The position numbers and the translations under genes are program-made. Of a stretch of DNA of 64,000 bases, positions 1 to 8,906 are shown piece after piece. The notes under the pieces were generated by a model. That model was not told the DNA's origin. It saw only the letters and a list, made by a program, of their open reading frames with translations, and did not search any database. Within the stretch, counting starts at the first letter, position 1. The number at the start of each line of letters is the position of its first letter. Source of the stretch: Shewanella sediminis HAW-EB3 (GTDB taxonomy: Bacteria > Pseudomonadota > Gammaproteobacteria > Enterobacterales > Shewanellaceae); the NCBI RefSeq assembly GCF_000018025.1, contig NC_009831.1:4464001-4528000 (forward strand), read 5' to 3'.

Positions 1-1
1 A

Positions 2-220
2 CGTGAAACATCGGGAGTGTTTTTCGATAGGGCCTACCAAACTCGAGTAGGAAAACGCACATCAAAGGAGCAACCGATCCAGCTATGCCTGTCTAGAGAT
101 GACAATGTTGAGCACTTAGCAGAGCGCCTCGTTGGACATCTGTCCTACCCAATCGAATCGATGCAGTTGCTACACACGCAAATTTTCGATGCGCTTGAAG
201 CGGAGTCTTCATGCTCATAA
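2..220 (+). CDS. C-terminal end of an unidentified protein (cut by window start)
   Basis: The frame is open from the first bases and ends at a TAA, giving about 72 residues. A GTG lies at 17 but has no ribosome binding site ahead of it, so this is more likely the tail of a gene that begins outside the window. The residues are polar and charged with no membrane segment and no motif I recognise. It is followed by about 140 bases without a gene before the antiporter operon. Function unknown. Confidence 0.4.
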   Translation, partial: RETSGVFFDRAYQTRVGKRTSKEQPIQLCLSRDDNVEHLAERLVGHLSYPIESMQLLHTQIFDALEAESSCS

Positions 221-359
221 ATCACTGCATGTCACAGATAAAACTTAGTAGCAAAACCATGTATTGGCCCTCAACCCAATAAGCATATTGGTAACGGTAA
301 AAATGATGAATAACAGCAAAGCATTAAATAAAATACCACTAGAGGAGGTAAGCTATCAG

Positions 360-839
360 ATGCCGACCCACACACTCAGCCTTTGCTTGAGCCTGTCTCT
401 CTTTTGGTGGATTAACTCAAACTACAGCAACGCACTTCTGCTGTCACTGGGTGCCGCTTCTATCCTACTAGTGCTCTATATTGCACACAGGATGGATGTG
501 ATCGACCATGAGTCTCAGCCAGTTCACCTTTCACTGAAAATGCCTAACTACGTGTTATGGCTAACCAAAGAGATCATTGTTTCCAATATCTCTGTGGTCA
601 AACATATCTGGCTTGGCAATAGCAGTATCTCCCCCACCCTTGTCACGATAGATGCCAGTCAACGCACAGATCTCGGCAAGGTTATCTACGCCAACTCCAT
701 TACCTTAACGCCGGGTACGGTAACGGTGGACTTAGTCGGCGATCGCATGACTATCCACTCACTGCTCAAAGAAAATATCGACACCTTAAAAGCCGGCGAG
801 ATGGATCGCCGAGTCACTGAATTGGAAAACAGATGTTAA
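360..839 (+). CDS. mnhE: Na+/H+ antiporter subunit E (MnhE/MrpE)
   Basis: First gene of an Mrp-type antiporter operon; MrpE is a small membrane subunit of the multi-subunit Na+/H+ antiporter. The frame is open from a TTG at 264, but the ATG at 360 has a strong AGAGGAGG site 11 bases ahead and gives 159 residues, the usual family length. Two hydrophobic segments near the N-terminus are followed by a cytoplasmic part ending in the family-typical SITLTPGTVTVDL region and a dose of charged residues. The stop overlaps the start of the next gene by 7 bases, so the two are translationally coupled. Confidence 0.9.
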   Translation: MPTHTLSLCLSLSLFWWINSNYSNALLLSLGAASILLVLYIAHRMDVIDHESQPVHLSLKMPNYVLWLTKEIIVSNISVVKHIWLGNSSISPTLVTIDASQRTDLGKVIYANSITLTPGTVTVDLVGDRMTIHSLLKENIDTLKAGEMDRRVTELENRC

Positions 840-1129
840 CTGCTGCCACAATCGCCATCCTTGTTGTCATGCTCCTCGCGATCATTCGCTGCGTCGTGGG
901 GCCAACGCTATACGATCGGATCCTGGCATTTAATATGTTTGGCACTAAAACGGTGCTACTGATCTCGATACTGGGCTTTTTGATGGGACGACCCGAGTTT
1001 CTCGATATTGCCCTGGTATACGCCCTGATCAACTTTATCAGTGTTATCGGCGTACTACGCTTTTCTGACTCAGTTGAGTTCAAGCACCCGCTTCAACAGC
1101 AACCATCATCTAAAGAGGGTAAACAATGA
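833..1129 (+). CDS. mnhF: Na+/H+ antiporter subunit F (MnhF/MrpF)
   Basis: A 98-residue protein with three hydrophobic helices and the MrpF hallmark stretch VGPTLYDRILAFNMFGTKTV. It is an integral subunit of the Mrp complex. It overlaps the end of mnhE by 7 bases and the start of mnhG by 4 (ATGA), a tightly coupled arrangement. The polar tail after residue 82 is a little longer than in many homologues. Confidence 0.92.
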   Translation: MLTAATIAILVVMLLAIIRCVVGPTLYDRILAFNMFGTKTVLLISILGFLMGRPEFLDIALVYALINFISVIGVLRFSDSVEFKHPLQQQPSSKEGKQ

Positions 1130-1467
1130 ATCTCATACTCGAGATTGGCAGTGGCTTATGTTTGCTGCTCGGCTGTTTTCTCTGCCTATCCGGCGGCGTC
1201 GGCATCTTGCGCTTCCCTGATTTCTATACCCGCATGCACGCGGTAGGTGTCACCGACACCTTAGGTGCGGGGATGATACTCATTGGCCTGATGCTACAAA
1301 ATCCAGCGGGTTTGGTGCTACTTAAGTTGATGATGATTCTACTGTTCACCCTATTTATCAACCCTACAGCAAGTCATGCACTGGCCAAGGCTGCACTGCG
1401 TAACAACTTACAGCCCGTGCTTGACGACTCAAGCAACAAGGGAGGGGACAAGCCATCGAAACTTTAG
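1126..1467 (+). CDS. mnhG: Na+/H+ antiporter subunit G (MnhG/MrpG)
   Basis: A 113-residue membrane protein with three hydrophobic helices and the MrpG signature GILRFPDFYTRMHAVGVTDTLG. Last of the E-F-G trio; in the Mrp complex this subunit packs with E and F. The start overlaps the mnhF stop as ATGA. Its last codons (GGDKPSKL) contain a GGAGGGG sequence that is probably the ribosome binding site of the next gene. Confidence 0.93.
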   Translation: MNLILEIGSGLCLLLGCFLCLSGGVGILRFPDFYTRMHAVGVTDTLGAGMILIGLMLQNPAGLVLLKLMMILLFTLFINPTASHALAKAALRNNLQPVLDDSSNKGGDKPSKL

Positions 1468-2519
1468 TTAATGTCGTTCTATTAAGCTTTCTCGTCGTTA
1501 TTGCTATTGCCATTGTGCGGACCAAAGATCTGCTCGCCGTGGTGATGTTAACCGGGATCTACGGCTTACTCTCCGCGAGCTTCTTTGTTGTACTCGATGC
1601 CGTGGATGTGGCCTTTACCGAAGCCTCTGTAGGCGCGGGAATATCTGGCTTACTCATGCTGGCAGCTATCACCATGACAGGTCGCACCGAGGCCCCTAAA
1701 CGGCATAAACCTCTGCTGGCTCTATTAGTGGTATTTATCACTGGTGGCATGCTGATCTACGGCACCTTAGATATGCCCTACTTTGGCAGTTTCGACGCAC
1801 CGGTTCATCAACATGTTGCCCCTCGCTATATTAATGATTCTATGCAGGAGATCGGTGTTCCCAACATTGTCACTTCAGTACTGGCTAGCTACCGTGCCTT
1901 TGACACCTTAGGTGAGGTCGCCGTTATCTTTACTGCGGGTATTGGTGTGCTGTCACTGCTATCGCTGCCTCTACGCCGCAGGTCACTTCAATTAGGTGAG
2001 AGCAGCAATGAGAGCAAAAAAGATCAGATGCATGAGCAGCATATGGTGCTACGGATCATCAGCAAAATATTGATCCCCTTTATCTTGCTGTTTGCACTCT
2101 ATGTTCAGTTCCACGGTGACTTTGGCCCTGGTGGCGGGTTCCAGGCAGGTGTGATTTTTGCCGCTGCAATCATCCTCTATGCCATGTTATTTGGGCTAGA
2201 CACCGCAAGGCGTGTCTTTAATCAATCGCTTATCCAACTGATCGCTGCTATCGGCTTGCTGCTCTATGCCAGTGTCGGTGTGGTCTCGCTATTTAACGGC
2301 GGTAACTTCTTAGATTACAACGTACTCGCTGATGACCCCATTGCTGGTCAGCACTTAGGTATTTTGCTTATCGAGCTGGGCGTTGGCTGCACAGTTGCTG
2401 CGGTGATGATCATTATCTATTTCAACTTTGCAGGTCGCAGAGAAGCGCAACAGCAGGCTACTGAGATAAACAGCATTGAACTGAGCTTTACTAAACAGAA
2501 CAAAGGCGAGGGGGAATAA
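1455..2519 (+). CDS. mnhB: Fused MrpA C-terminal domain (DUF4040) and MrpB antiporter subunit
   Basis: The N-terminal half carries the MrpA C-terminal hydrophobic domain (DUF4040, ...VDVAFTEASVGAG...), and the second half is MnhB with PFILLFALYVQFHGDFGPGG around residues 210-230. This A'-B fusion is known from non-canonical Mrp operons. Start: the first ATG/GTG/TTG in frame is GTG at 1515, but that removes most of the first helix. The frame is open upstream to an ATC at 1455, 7 bases after GGAGGGG inside mnhG, giving an N-terminus I-E-T-L-V-N-V-V-L-L that fits the family. I therefore place the start at the rare ATC codon (354 residues); GTG 1515 is the conservative alternative. Confidence 0.8.
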   Translation: METLVNVVLLSFLVVIAIAIVRTKDLLAVVMLTGIYGLLSASFFVVLDAVDVAFTEASVGAGISGLLMLAAITMTGRTEAPKRHKPLLALLVVFITGGMLIYGTLDMPYFGSFDAPVHQHVAPRYINDSMQEIGVPNIVTSVLASYRAFDTLGEVAVIFTAGIGVLSLLSLPLRRRSLQLGESSNESKKDQMHEQHMVLRIISKILIPFILLFALYVQFHGDFGPGGGFQAGVIFAAAIILYAMLFGLDTARRVFNQSLIQLIAAIGLLLYASVGVVSLFNGGNFLDYNVLADDPIAGQHLGILLIELGVGCTVAAVMIIIYFNFAGRREAQQQATEINSIELSFTKQNKGEGE

Positions 2520-2887
2520 TGGTACTAGGACTCTATAACTACTGGATCGTGGTACTGCTGATGATGATCGGTTTCTATATTGTTATCGCCCATGGCAACC
2601 TGATCAAAAAATTGGTTGGCTTAACGATTTTCCAAACCTCGGTTTTTATCTTTTACATCAGTATGGGCAATGTCGATAGCGGTAGCGCACCAATCTTGGC
2701 TGAAGGTGTGGCTCGCTACTCTAACCCCCTCCCCCATGTGCTTATTCTTACCGCGATTGTGGTCGGTATTGCAACAACGGCGCTCGGCCTCGCACTGGTC
2801 GTAAGAATCAAAGAGTCATACGGCTCTATCGAGGAGGATGAGATTCAAATTCAAGATCAGCTCACTGAGGATAAAACATCGTGCTAG
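2519..2887 (+). CDS. mnhC: Na+/H+ antiporter subunit C (MnhC/MrpC, NuoK-like)
   Basis: A 122-residue protein with three hydrophobic helices, homologous to NuoK of respiratory complex I. The family region GNLIKKLVGLTIFQTSVFIF and the conserved PHVLILTAIVVGIATTALGL stretch are both present. The ATG shares one base with the TAA of the preceding gene, and the stop overlaps the GTG of the next gene by 7 bases. Confidence 0.93.
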   Translation: MVLGLYNYWIVVLLMMIGFYIVIAHGNLIKKLVGLTIFQTSVFIFYISMGNVDSGSAPILAEGVARYSNPLPHVLILTAIVVGIATTALGLALVVRIKESYGSIEEDEIQIQDQLTEDKTSC

Positions 2888-4359
2888 CCCATCTGCCTAT
2901 TTTACAAGTTATTGTGCCGCTGATGGCAGCGCCTCTATGCTGGTTCCTAAACCGCTCCAAACTAGTATGGCTATTTGCCCTACTCGTGAGCGCCTTTACC
3001 TGCCTCAATAGCATATTTCTACTGCAACAGGTAATGAGCTCCGGCACCATTATCTATCAGCTCGGCGGGTGGGATGCCCCTTGGGGGATCGAATATCGTA
3101 TCGATGAGCTCAACGCGCTTCTGCTGCTGATCATCTCAGCCGTCGGTACGGTAGTGCTGTTTGCAGCGCATACCAGCATTCAAAAAGAGCTAGCAGAAGA
3201 TCGCCACACGCTCTTTTATAGTCTGTACCTACTATCAATAACGGGTATGTTTGGCATCGTCTCCACCGGCGATGTGTTTAATGTATTCGTATTTCTGGAG
3301 ATATCGTCGCTATCAGCCTACGCGCTGATTGCGCTCGGCAAAGATAGACGCGCCCTTTGGGCCGCCTATCAATACCTGATCATGGGCACTATCGGTGCGA
3401 CCTTTATTTTGATCGGCATCGGCTTGCTGTACCAGATGACGGGGACGCTGAATATGGCAGATCTCGCCAACCGGCTTGCAGAGGTAAACCAAACGCGCAC
3501 CGTATTTGCCGCATTTGCCTTCTTAATCGTCGGCGTCTGTCTGAAGCTAGCACTATTCCCACTTCACCTGTGGTTACCTAATGCCTACGCCTACGCTCCC
3601 TCAATAGTGACCGCATTCCTCGCTGCTACGGCGACTAAAGTTGCGGTTTACCTATTGATCCGCTTTAGCTTTACGGTATTTGGTATCGAGTTCTCCTTCT
3701 CCACCCTGCCGCTGCAGAGCATATTTATGGTGCTTGGGCTGGTCGGCATATTCGCGGCCTCTACGGCGGCGATATATAAAACCAATGTCAAACATATCTT
3801 CGCCTATTCGAGCATCGCTCAGGTTGGCTACATGATTATTGGCTATGCCATCCACACCAGCACAGGGCTTATGGCCACACTGCTGCACCTGTTTAACCAC
3901 GCCTTAATGAAGAGCGCCCTGTTTTTGGCGTTAGGCGCGGTGATGTACCGCATCGGCAGTGTACAGCTTAGCCAGTTCCAAGGGTTAGGACGACAGATGC
4001 CCCTCACCATGGCAGCCATCGTTGTCGGTGGCCTGAGTTTGATTGGCGTGCCTCTGACAGTCGGGTTTGTCAGCAAGTGGTACCTGCTTGTAGCCGCCGT
4101 TGAGGTGGGAATGTGGCCGGTAGCAGTACTGGTGCTACTGGGATCACTATTGGCCGTCCTTTATATCTGGCGAATCGTTGAGATCGCCTATTTCAAGCCC
4201 CCTCTACCGGGTCGTGAAGCGGTGCAGGAAGCCCCTTGGACCTTCCTCGCCCCAATTTGGGCACTGGTACTGGCCAATATCTATTTTGGCATCGATACCC
4301 GCCTTAGTGTGCAGGTGGCACAGGCGGCTTCTCAAAGCTTGTTTGGAATTAACCCATGA
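2881..4359 (+). CDS. mnhD: Na+/H+ antiporter subunit D (MnhD/MrpD), first copy
   Basis: A 492-residue polytopic protein of the proton-pumping NuoM/NuoN/MrpD family. The key glutamate of helix 5 lies in FNVFVFLEISSLSAYAL and the lysine of helix 7 in LAATATKVAVYL, so the channel residues for cation/proton transport are kept. A GTG start is used, overlapping mnhC. It is the first of three antiporter-like subunits in this operon and looks closest to classical MrpD. Confidence 0.92.
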   Translation: MLAHLPILQVIVPLMAAPLCWFLNRSKLVWLFALLVSAFTCLNSIFLLQQVMSSGTIIYQLGGWDAPWGIEYRIDELNALLLLIISAVGTVVLFAAHTSIQKELAEDRHTLFYSLYLLSITGMFGIVSTGDVFNVFVFLEISSLSAYALIALGKDRRALWAAYQYLIMGTIGATFILIGIGLLYQMTGTLNMADLANRLAEVNQTRTVFAAFAFLIVGVCLKLALFPLHLWLPNAYAYAPSIVTAFLAATATKVAVYLLIRFSFTVFGIEFSFSTLPLQSIFMVLGLVGIFAASTAAIYKTNVKHIFAYSSIAQVGYMIIGYAIHTSTGLMATLLHLFNHALMKSALFLALGAVMYRIGSVQLSQFQGLGRQMPLTMAAIVVGGLSLIGVPLTVGFVSKWYLLVAAVEVGMWPVAVLVLLGSLLAVLYIWRIVEIAYFKPPLPGREAVQEAPWTFLAPIWALVLANIYFGIDTRLSVQVAQAASQSLFGINP

Positions 4360-5846
4360 ATCTATCTTTGGAGCTGTTGCTACAGCTAACCATCATCTTG
4401 CCACTGCTCGCCACCTTGGCGATCTTGGCAACGGGAAAACATCCCAACCTTCGTGAGGCTGTAACCATAAGCTTCAGTCTTGCGGTGCTCTTTTGTGTGA
4501 TAAACCTATATCAAGGGCTCAGTGCCGGCGCATCTATCGAGGTGTTTTGGTGGCAGCTGCTGCCAGGCCTGGAAGTCAGCTTTGTTGTTGAGCCACTAGG
4601 GATGCTGTTCGCCCTCATTGCCAGCTTTCTCTGGCTCATCACCACCCTCTATGCCATCGGCTATATGCGTGGCCACGGGGAGGACAATCAAACTCGCTTC
4701 TATCTCTGCTTCGCATTAGCCATAAGCGCAGTGATGGGGCTGGCATTTTCGGCCAACCTGTTCACGCTATTTATCTTCTACGAAGTGTTGACCCTCTCCA
4801 CCTATCCTTTAGTGACCCACGCTGGCACTGAAAAGGCCAAACAGGGAGGACGCGTATATTTAGGTATCTTACTCGGCACCTCTATCGCCTTCTTCCTACT
4901 GGCGATTATCTTGACCTGGTTTGTGGCCGGCACCCTGGACTTCACCGTAGGCGGTGTATTTGGCGATAATGTCGATACCAACTTGGTCGGCGCAATACTG
5001 GTGCTGTTTGTATTTGGTATTGGTAAAGCGGCCATCATGCCGTTCCATCGCTGGCTACCCGCCGCTATGGTCGCGCCAACACCGGTGAGCGCCCTGCTGC
5101 ATGCCGTTGCCGTTGTTAAGGCTGGGGTATTCACCATATTAAAGGTCTGCGTGTTTATCTTTGGTATCGAGCTGTTGCCAACCCTGCCGACGACCGAGTT
5201 CCTGCTCTATCTAGCGGGCGCATCTGTGCTGCTCGCCTCGATAGTAGCCATGCGTCAGGATAACTTAAAAGCGCGCCTTGCATACTCTACAGTGAGCCAG
5301 CTGGGCTATATCACCATAGGTGCACTGCTAGCCACCTCATCTGGGGTTATCGGCAGCTCGATGCACATTGCGACTCATGCTTTTGGCAAGATCACCCTGT
5401 TCTTCTGTGCAGGCGCCATTCTGGTGGCGACCCATAAATCGAAAGTCAGCGAAATGCGCGGCCTTGGCTTTACTATGCCAGTCACCATGTTCGCATTTTT
5501 TATCGCTAGCCTGAGTATCATTGGCGTGCCACCAGCAGGCGGTACTTGGAGTAAGTGGTTCCTGTTGATGGGCACCATGGAGACAGGTTATTGGGCCATT
5601 ATGATGGTGCTGATGGTGAGCTCACTGCTCAATATCGCCTACCTGCTGCCTATCCCATACCACGCCTTCTTCCCTGGCAAAGGGCACCCAGCGGCAAAGA
5701 CTGGCATCAAGGAGGCACCGCTGGTGTCATTAATCGCACTATCCATCACCACCTTAGGTTGCCTTATCTTGTTTATCTATCCGCAACCTCTCTATGAGTT
5801 GGCAAAAACCATCTTAACTGTACCTGGAGTTAGCCATGGACATTAA
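4356..5846 (+). CDS. Second antiporter-like subunit (MrpD/NuoL family)
   Basis: A 496-residue polytopic membrane protein related to MrpD, NuoL and the N-terminal part of MrpA. The helix-5 glutamate is in LFIFYEVLTLSTYPLVTHAG and the helix-7 lysine in VAVVKAGVF; PFHRWLPAAMVAPTPVSALL is a strong NuoL/MrpA-type motif. It overlaps the first mnhD by 4 bases (ATGA). Because no full-length MrpA is present, this gene may supply the MrpA N-terminal function, with the A'-B fusion supplying the C-terminal one; that is inference from order and motif. Confidence 0.88.
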   Translation: MNLSLELLLQLTIILPLLATLAILATGKHPNLREAVTISFSLAVLFCVINLYQGLSAGASIEVFWWQLLPGLEVSFVVEPLGMLFALIASFLWLITTLYAIGYMRGHGEDNQTRFYLCFALAISAVMGLAFSANLFTLFIFYEVLTLSTYPLVTHAGTEKAKQGGRVYLGILLGTSIAFFLLAIILTWFVAGTLDFTVGGVFGDNVDTNLVGAILVLFVFGIGKAAIMPFHRWLPAAMVAPTPVSALLHAVAVVKAGVFTILKVCVFIFGIELLPTLPTTEFLLYLAGASVLLASIVAMRQDNLKARLAYSTVSQLGYITIGALLATSSGVIGSSMHIATHAFGKITLFFCAGAILVATHKSKVSEMRGLGFTMPVTMFAFFIASLSIIGVPPAGGTWSKWFLLMGTMETGYWAIMMVLMVSSLLNIAYLLPIPYHAFFPGKGHPAAKTGIKEAPLVSLIALSITTLGCLILFIYPQPLYELAKTILTVPGVSHGH

Positions 5847-6222
5847 TAAGAACGAGAAAGATAACAAGCAGTACTTCTTTGATAACCCCAAAAATACCAA
5901 ATGGGTTATGAATATTTTCTATGCCTGCTGTGTGCTCGTCGTCGTGCTTGATTTTGTCATCAATCGCCATGTCTATCATAGCTGGGAAAACCTGCCAGCC
6001 TTCTACCCCATCTATGGCTTTGTCGGCTGTGTGGTCTTAGTGGTCATCGCTCGCTGGATGCGCACCTTTCTGATGCGCTCAGAAGATTATTATGATGACG
6101 ACAGTTTAGAAAAAATCAGTGATGACAACGGTTTAGAAAAAGCGACTGATGAAAACACCCACAAGGGTGCAAACAATCAGACTGAAAACAAAAAAATAGG
6201 TGATCACGATGTGGATGCTTGA
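5836..6222 (+). CDS. Small membrane protein inserted in the Mrp operon
   Basis: A 128-residue protein with two hydrophobic helices (about residues 24-44 and 55-75) followed by a very acidic, asparagine-rich tail. I do not recognise a named family. The start lies inside the end of the second antiporter-like gene and its stop runs 23 bases into the third, so it is translationally coupled to both and is probably a structural or assembly partner of the complex. The acidic tail is predicted to be cytoplasmic but I cannot show this. Confidence 0.8.
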   Translation: MDINKNEKDNKQYFFDNPKNTKWVMNIFYACCVLVVVLDFVINRHVYHSWENLPAFYPIYGFVGCVVLVVIARWMRTFLMRSEDYYDDDSLEKISDDNGLEKATDENTHKGANNQTENKKIGDHDVDA

Positions 6223-7909
6223 GCTACCGCCCTTTACCCTGTTCTTTATAGGCGGGCTTATTGCTGCAATGACCCGGGGCAAATTACGCGGTGCGATAAT
6301 GGTGGCCATTCCTGTCATTAGCGCAATGCACCTGTGGACTGTGCCTGAAGGCATTCATCTGCAGCTGACATTTTTAGATTATGAGCTGGTGCCATATCGC
6401 GCTGACAAACTGAGCCTGATGTTTGGCTACGTATTTCATATCGCCGCATTCATCTCCATTATCTACTCGCTTCATGTCAAAGATACCGTACAACAGGTAG
6501 CAGCCATGCTCTATGCAGGTAGTGCGCTGGGCGCGGTATTTGCCGGCGATCTACTGACCCTATTTGTATTCTGGGAGCTACTGGCATTTACCTCGGTATT
6601 TCTGATCTGGGCGCGCAGAACGTCCCGCGCTTATCATGCCGGGATGCGATACCTGATCATTCAAGTGCTATCAGGCGTCATATTGCTGGTAGGCGCACTA
6701 TTTTATGCCGCCGAAATGGGCTCACTAGCCTTTGGCTACATCGGCCTGGAGAGTATCGCTGGCTGGCTGATATTAATCGCCTTTGGCATTAAATGTGCCT
6801 TTCCCTTTGCCCATAACTGGCTCACAGATGCCTACCCAGAGGCGACGCCTACGGGTACTGTGCTCCTCAGTGCATTTACCACTAAGGTGGCCGTTTATGC
6901 CCTAGCCCGGGCCTACCCTGGCACCGAGCTGCTGGTATACATTGGCGCAGCCATGACCTGCTTCCCAATCTTCTTTGCTGTGATTGAAAATGATCTTCGC
7001 CGCGTGTTGGCCTATAGCTTGATAAACCAAGTTGGCTTTATGGTGGTGGGTATCGGGATCGGTACCGCACTGGCAATCAACGGCGCCATTGCACATGCTT
7101 TTAACGACGTGATCTTCAAAGGCCTGCTGTTTATGAGCATGGGCGCAGTGCTGCATATGACGGGCAGAATAAACGGCTCAGATCTGGGCGGCCTGTATAA
7201 GACCATGCCCAAGACCACGATACTCTGTATCGTAGGTGCGGCTTCTATCTCAGCCTTCCCGCTGTTCAGTGGCTTTGTCAGCAAGTCGATGGTGATGTCT
7301 GCGGCGCTTGAAAACGGTTATGACTGGATCTGGTTGATGTTGCTGTTCGCCTCCGCTGGTGTGTTCCATCATGCAGGGATCAAGATCCCCTACTTTGCCT
7401 TCTTCGCCCACGACTCGGGGCTGCGCGCCAACGATCCACCTGGCAATATGTTGTTCGCCATGTTTATCGCCGCCAGCCTCTGTGTTGCCATCGGTATCTA
7501 TCCTGCGGCGCTGTACTCCCTGCTGCCATATGATACGGGTTATAACCCTTATGATGCGACCCACGTATTGGCGCAAACTCAGTTGCTGCTGTTCTCAGCC
7601 TTGGCGTTCGTCTGGTTAAACTTGAGAAACATGTATCCGCCAGAGCTGCGCTCGACCAACTTAGATGTGGATTGGATCTACAGGCGCGCCATTCCCAATG
7701 TGCTGCAAAAAGTGTTTGCAGTTATTTGGCAGGCAGACGGGGCGCTGCGCCAAGCTGTTAGTGGCAGATTAAACCAATGCCAGTCCTTTATTGCCAGCAA
7801 ACATAAAGGCTTAGGAGGCCTGCTCTCAGGCTCATACCCTTCTGGCAATATGGTGTTGTGGGTAGGCGTGCTGCTGGCCTCCTACCTGTTTATCGGGTTT
7901 GTTGGCTAA
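6200..7909 (+). CDS. Third antiporter-like subunit (MrpD/NuoL family, long form)
   Basis: A 569-residue polytopic protein of the MrpD/NuoM family. The pumping residues are retained: glutamate in LLTLFVFWELLAFTSVFLIW and lysine in SAFTTKVAVYALA, with PFAHNWLTDAYPEATPTG between. The C-terminus has an extra amphipathic stretch and a final helix compared with classical MrpD. Last gene of the operon, with a hairpin terminator 17 bases downstream. Three such subunits side by side recall complex I, MBH hydrogenases and the rarer Mrp groups. Confidence 0.88.
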   Translation: MITMWMLELPPFTLFFIGGLIAAMTRGKLRGAIMVAIPVISAMHLWTVPEGIHLQLTFLDYELVPYRADKLSLMFGYVFHIAAFISIIYSLHVKDTVQQVAAMLYAGSALGAVFAGDLLTLFVFWELLAFTSVFLIWARRTSRAYHAGMRYLIIQVLSGVILLVGALFYAAEMGSLAFGYIGLESIAGWLILIAFGIKCAFPFAHNWLTDAYPEATPTGTVLLSAFTTKVAVYALARAYPGTELLVYIGAAMTCFPIFFAVIENDLRRVLAYSLINQVGFMVVGIGIGTALAINGAIAHAFNDVIFKGLLFMSMGAVLHMTGRINGSDLGGLYKTMPKTTILCIVGAASISAFPLFSGFVSKSMVMSAALENGYDWIWLMLLFASAGVFHHAGIKIPYFAFFAHDSGLRANDPPGNMLFAMFIAASLCVAIGIYPAALYSLLPYDTGYNPYDATHVLAQTQLLLFSALAFVWLNLRNMYPPELRSTNLDVDWIYRRAIPNVLQKVFAVIWQADGALRQAVSGRLNQCQSFIASKHKGLGGLLSGSYPSGNMVLWVGVLLASYLFIGFVG

Positions 7910-7925
7910 GCGAGCTCATCTACTT

Positions 7926-7962
7926 AAGCGGCTGCATATCACTATGCAAGCCGCTTTGTTTT
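7926..7962 (+). terminator. Rho-independent terminator after the Mrp operon
   Basis: AAGCGGCTGCAT and ATGCAAGCCGCTT form a 12-13 bp stem (one bulge) around a 6-base loop and are followed by TTGTTTT. It begins 17 bases after the last antiporter stop codon. Confidence 0.85.
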
Positions 7963-8768
7963 AAATGGGGTCAGAGTAAATTAAATTTTGAGCTAAACTA
8001 AAAATCTATACTCGTGCTGCAAAAGGAGCTTGCAGATGCCAAGAGCACATAGGAACAGCCCAGTAAATATTCCTCAACATATCATTCAACGAGGGAATAA
8101 CCGTCAAGCCTGCTTTGCCTCAGAAGAGGATTTTATGCTTTATGCCAAATGGCTAAAGCAATATGCATCTGAGTATCAAGTTCATATTCATGCTTGGGTA
8201 TTTATGACTAATCATGTCCATATTCTGTGTACCCCATTACAACCAAATGCGATTAGCCAGATGATGCAATCATTAGGTAGGCAGTACGTTCGCTACTTCA
8301 ACTTTACTTACAAGCGAACAGGCACATTATGGGAGGGAAGATTCAAGTCTTGCCTTGTACAAACTGAACAGTACTTACTTCAAGTCTATCGCTATATTGA
8401 GCTCAACCCAGTAAGAGCTGAGATGGTCGCAGAACCTTCTGCCTATAAGTGGTCAAGTTATCAAATTAATGCACTCGGAAAAACCTCAACCCTATGCACG
8501 CCCCATCAAACCTATCTGTCACTCGCGAGTAACCCCACTCAAAGGCAGATAAACTACAGGGCACTATTCAAACACCATATAGATACTCAACTCATAACCC
8601 AAATACGCAACGCCACCAACAAAGGCATGGCTATCGGAAATGATAAGTTTAAAAATGAGATTGAAGCACTAACAGGGGAGTCAATTCGACCGAAGAAACG
8701 AGGAAGACCAAGCCAGAAATAGTGATCTCAACTTAATCTTACTCTGACCCCATTTATTTCCCATTTAT
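7963..8768. mobile_element. RAYT-type element with imperfect terminal inverted repeats
   Basis: The transposase gene is bracketed by AAATGGGGTCAGAGTAA at the left (about 7964-7980) and its inverse at the right (about 8739-8755). The similarity extends inward for roughly 15 more bases with mismatches. The right flank continues with ATTTCCCATTTATTTCATTTATTT. Outer limits are approximate because no clear target duplication is seen, as expected for HUH/Y1 elements. The same core recurs twice downstream of the next gene. Confidence 0.7.
8036..8722 (+). CDS. REP-associated tyrosine transposase (RAYT, Y1/HUH family)
   Basis: A 228-residue single-strand DNA transposase of the Y1_Tnp superfamily (IS200-like, TnpA-REP group). 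The HUH motif is in FMTNHVHILC (around residues 63-72) and the catalytic tyrosine is expected in LQVYRYIELNPVRAEMV (around 118-134), the sequence typical of RAYTs. Start is ATG 8036, with AAGGAG 7 bases ahead, rather than the in-frame TTG at 8030. The C-terminus ends in a basic RPKKRGRPSQK tail. The gene sits alone between convergently repeated ends and is probably responsible for, or derived from the same source as, the GGGGTCAGAGTAA repeats. Confidence 0.92.
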   Translation: MPRAHRNSPVNIPQHIIQRGNNRQACFASEEDFMLYAKWLKQYASEYQVHIHAWVFMTNHVHILCTPLQPNAISQMMQSLGRQYVRYFNFTYKRTGTLWEGRFKSCLVQTEQYLLQVYRYIELNPVRAEMVAEPSAYKWSSYQINALGKTSTLCTPHQTYLSLASNPTQRQINYRALFKHHIDTQLITQIRNATNKGMAIGNDKFKNEIEALTGESIRPKKRGRPSQK

Positions 8769-8906
8769 TTCATTTATTTAACCCCATTTATCGAGGGTCA
8801 TGCCGAACTTCAGGGGATGGTTTTTGCATCAGGGTAAGTTAGTGCCTAGTATGTATAATATGCAGTTCTTCATTACCTGAATACGCTTGCTTTATAGGGA
8901 ACTAAC

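Noticed and set aside
6902..7576. Minus-strand open frames opposite the third antiporter subunit
   Set aside because: They are shadow frames of a well-supported gene in a moderately GC-rich region.
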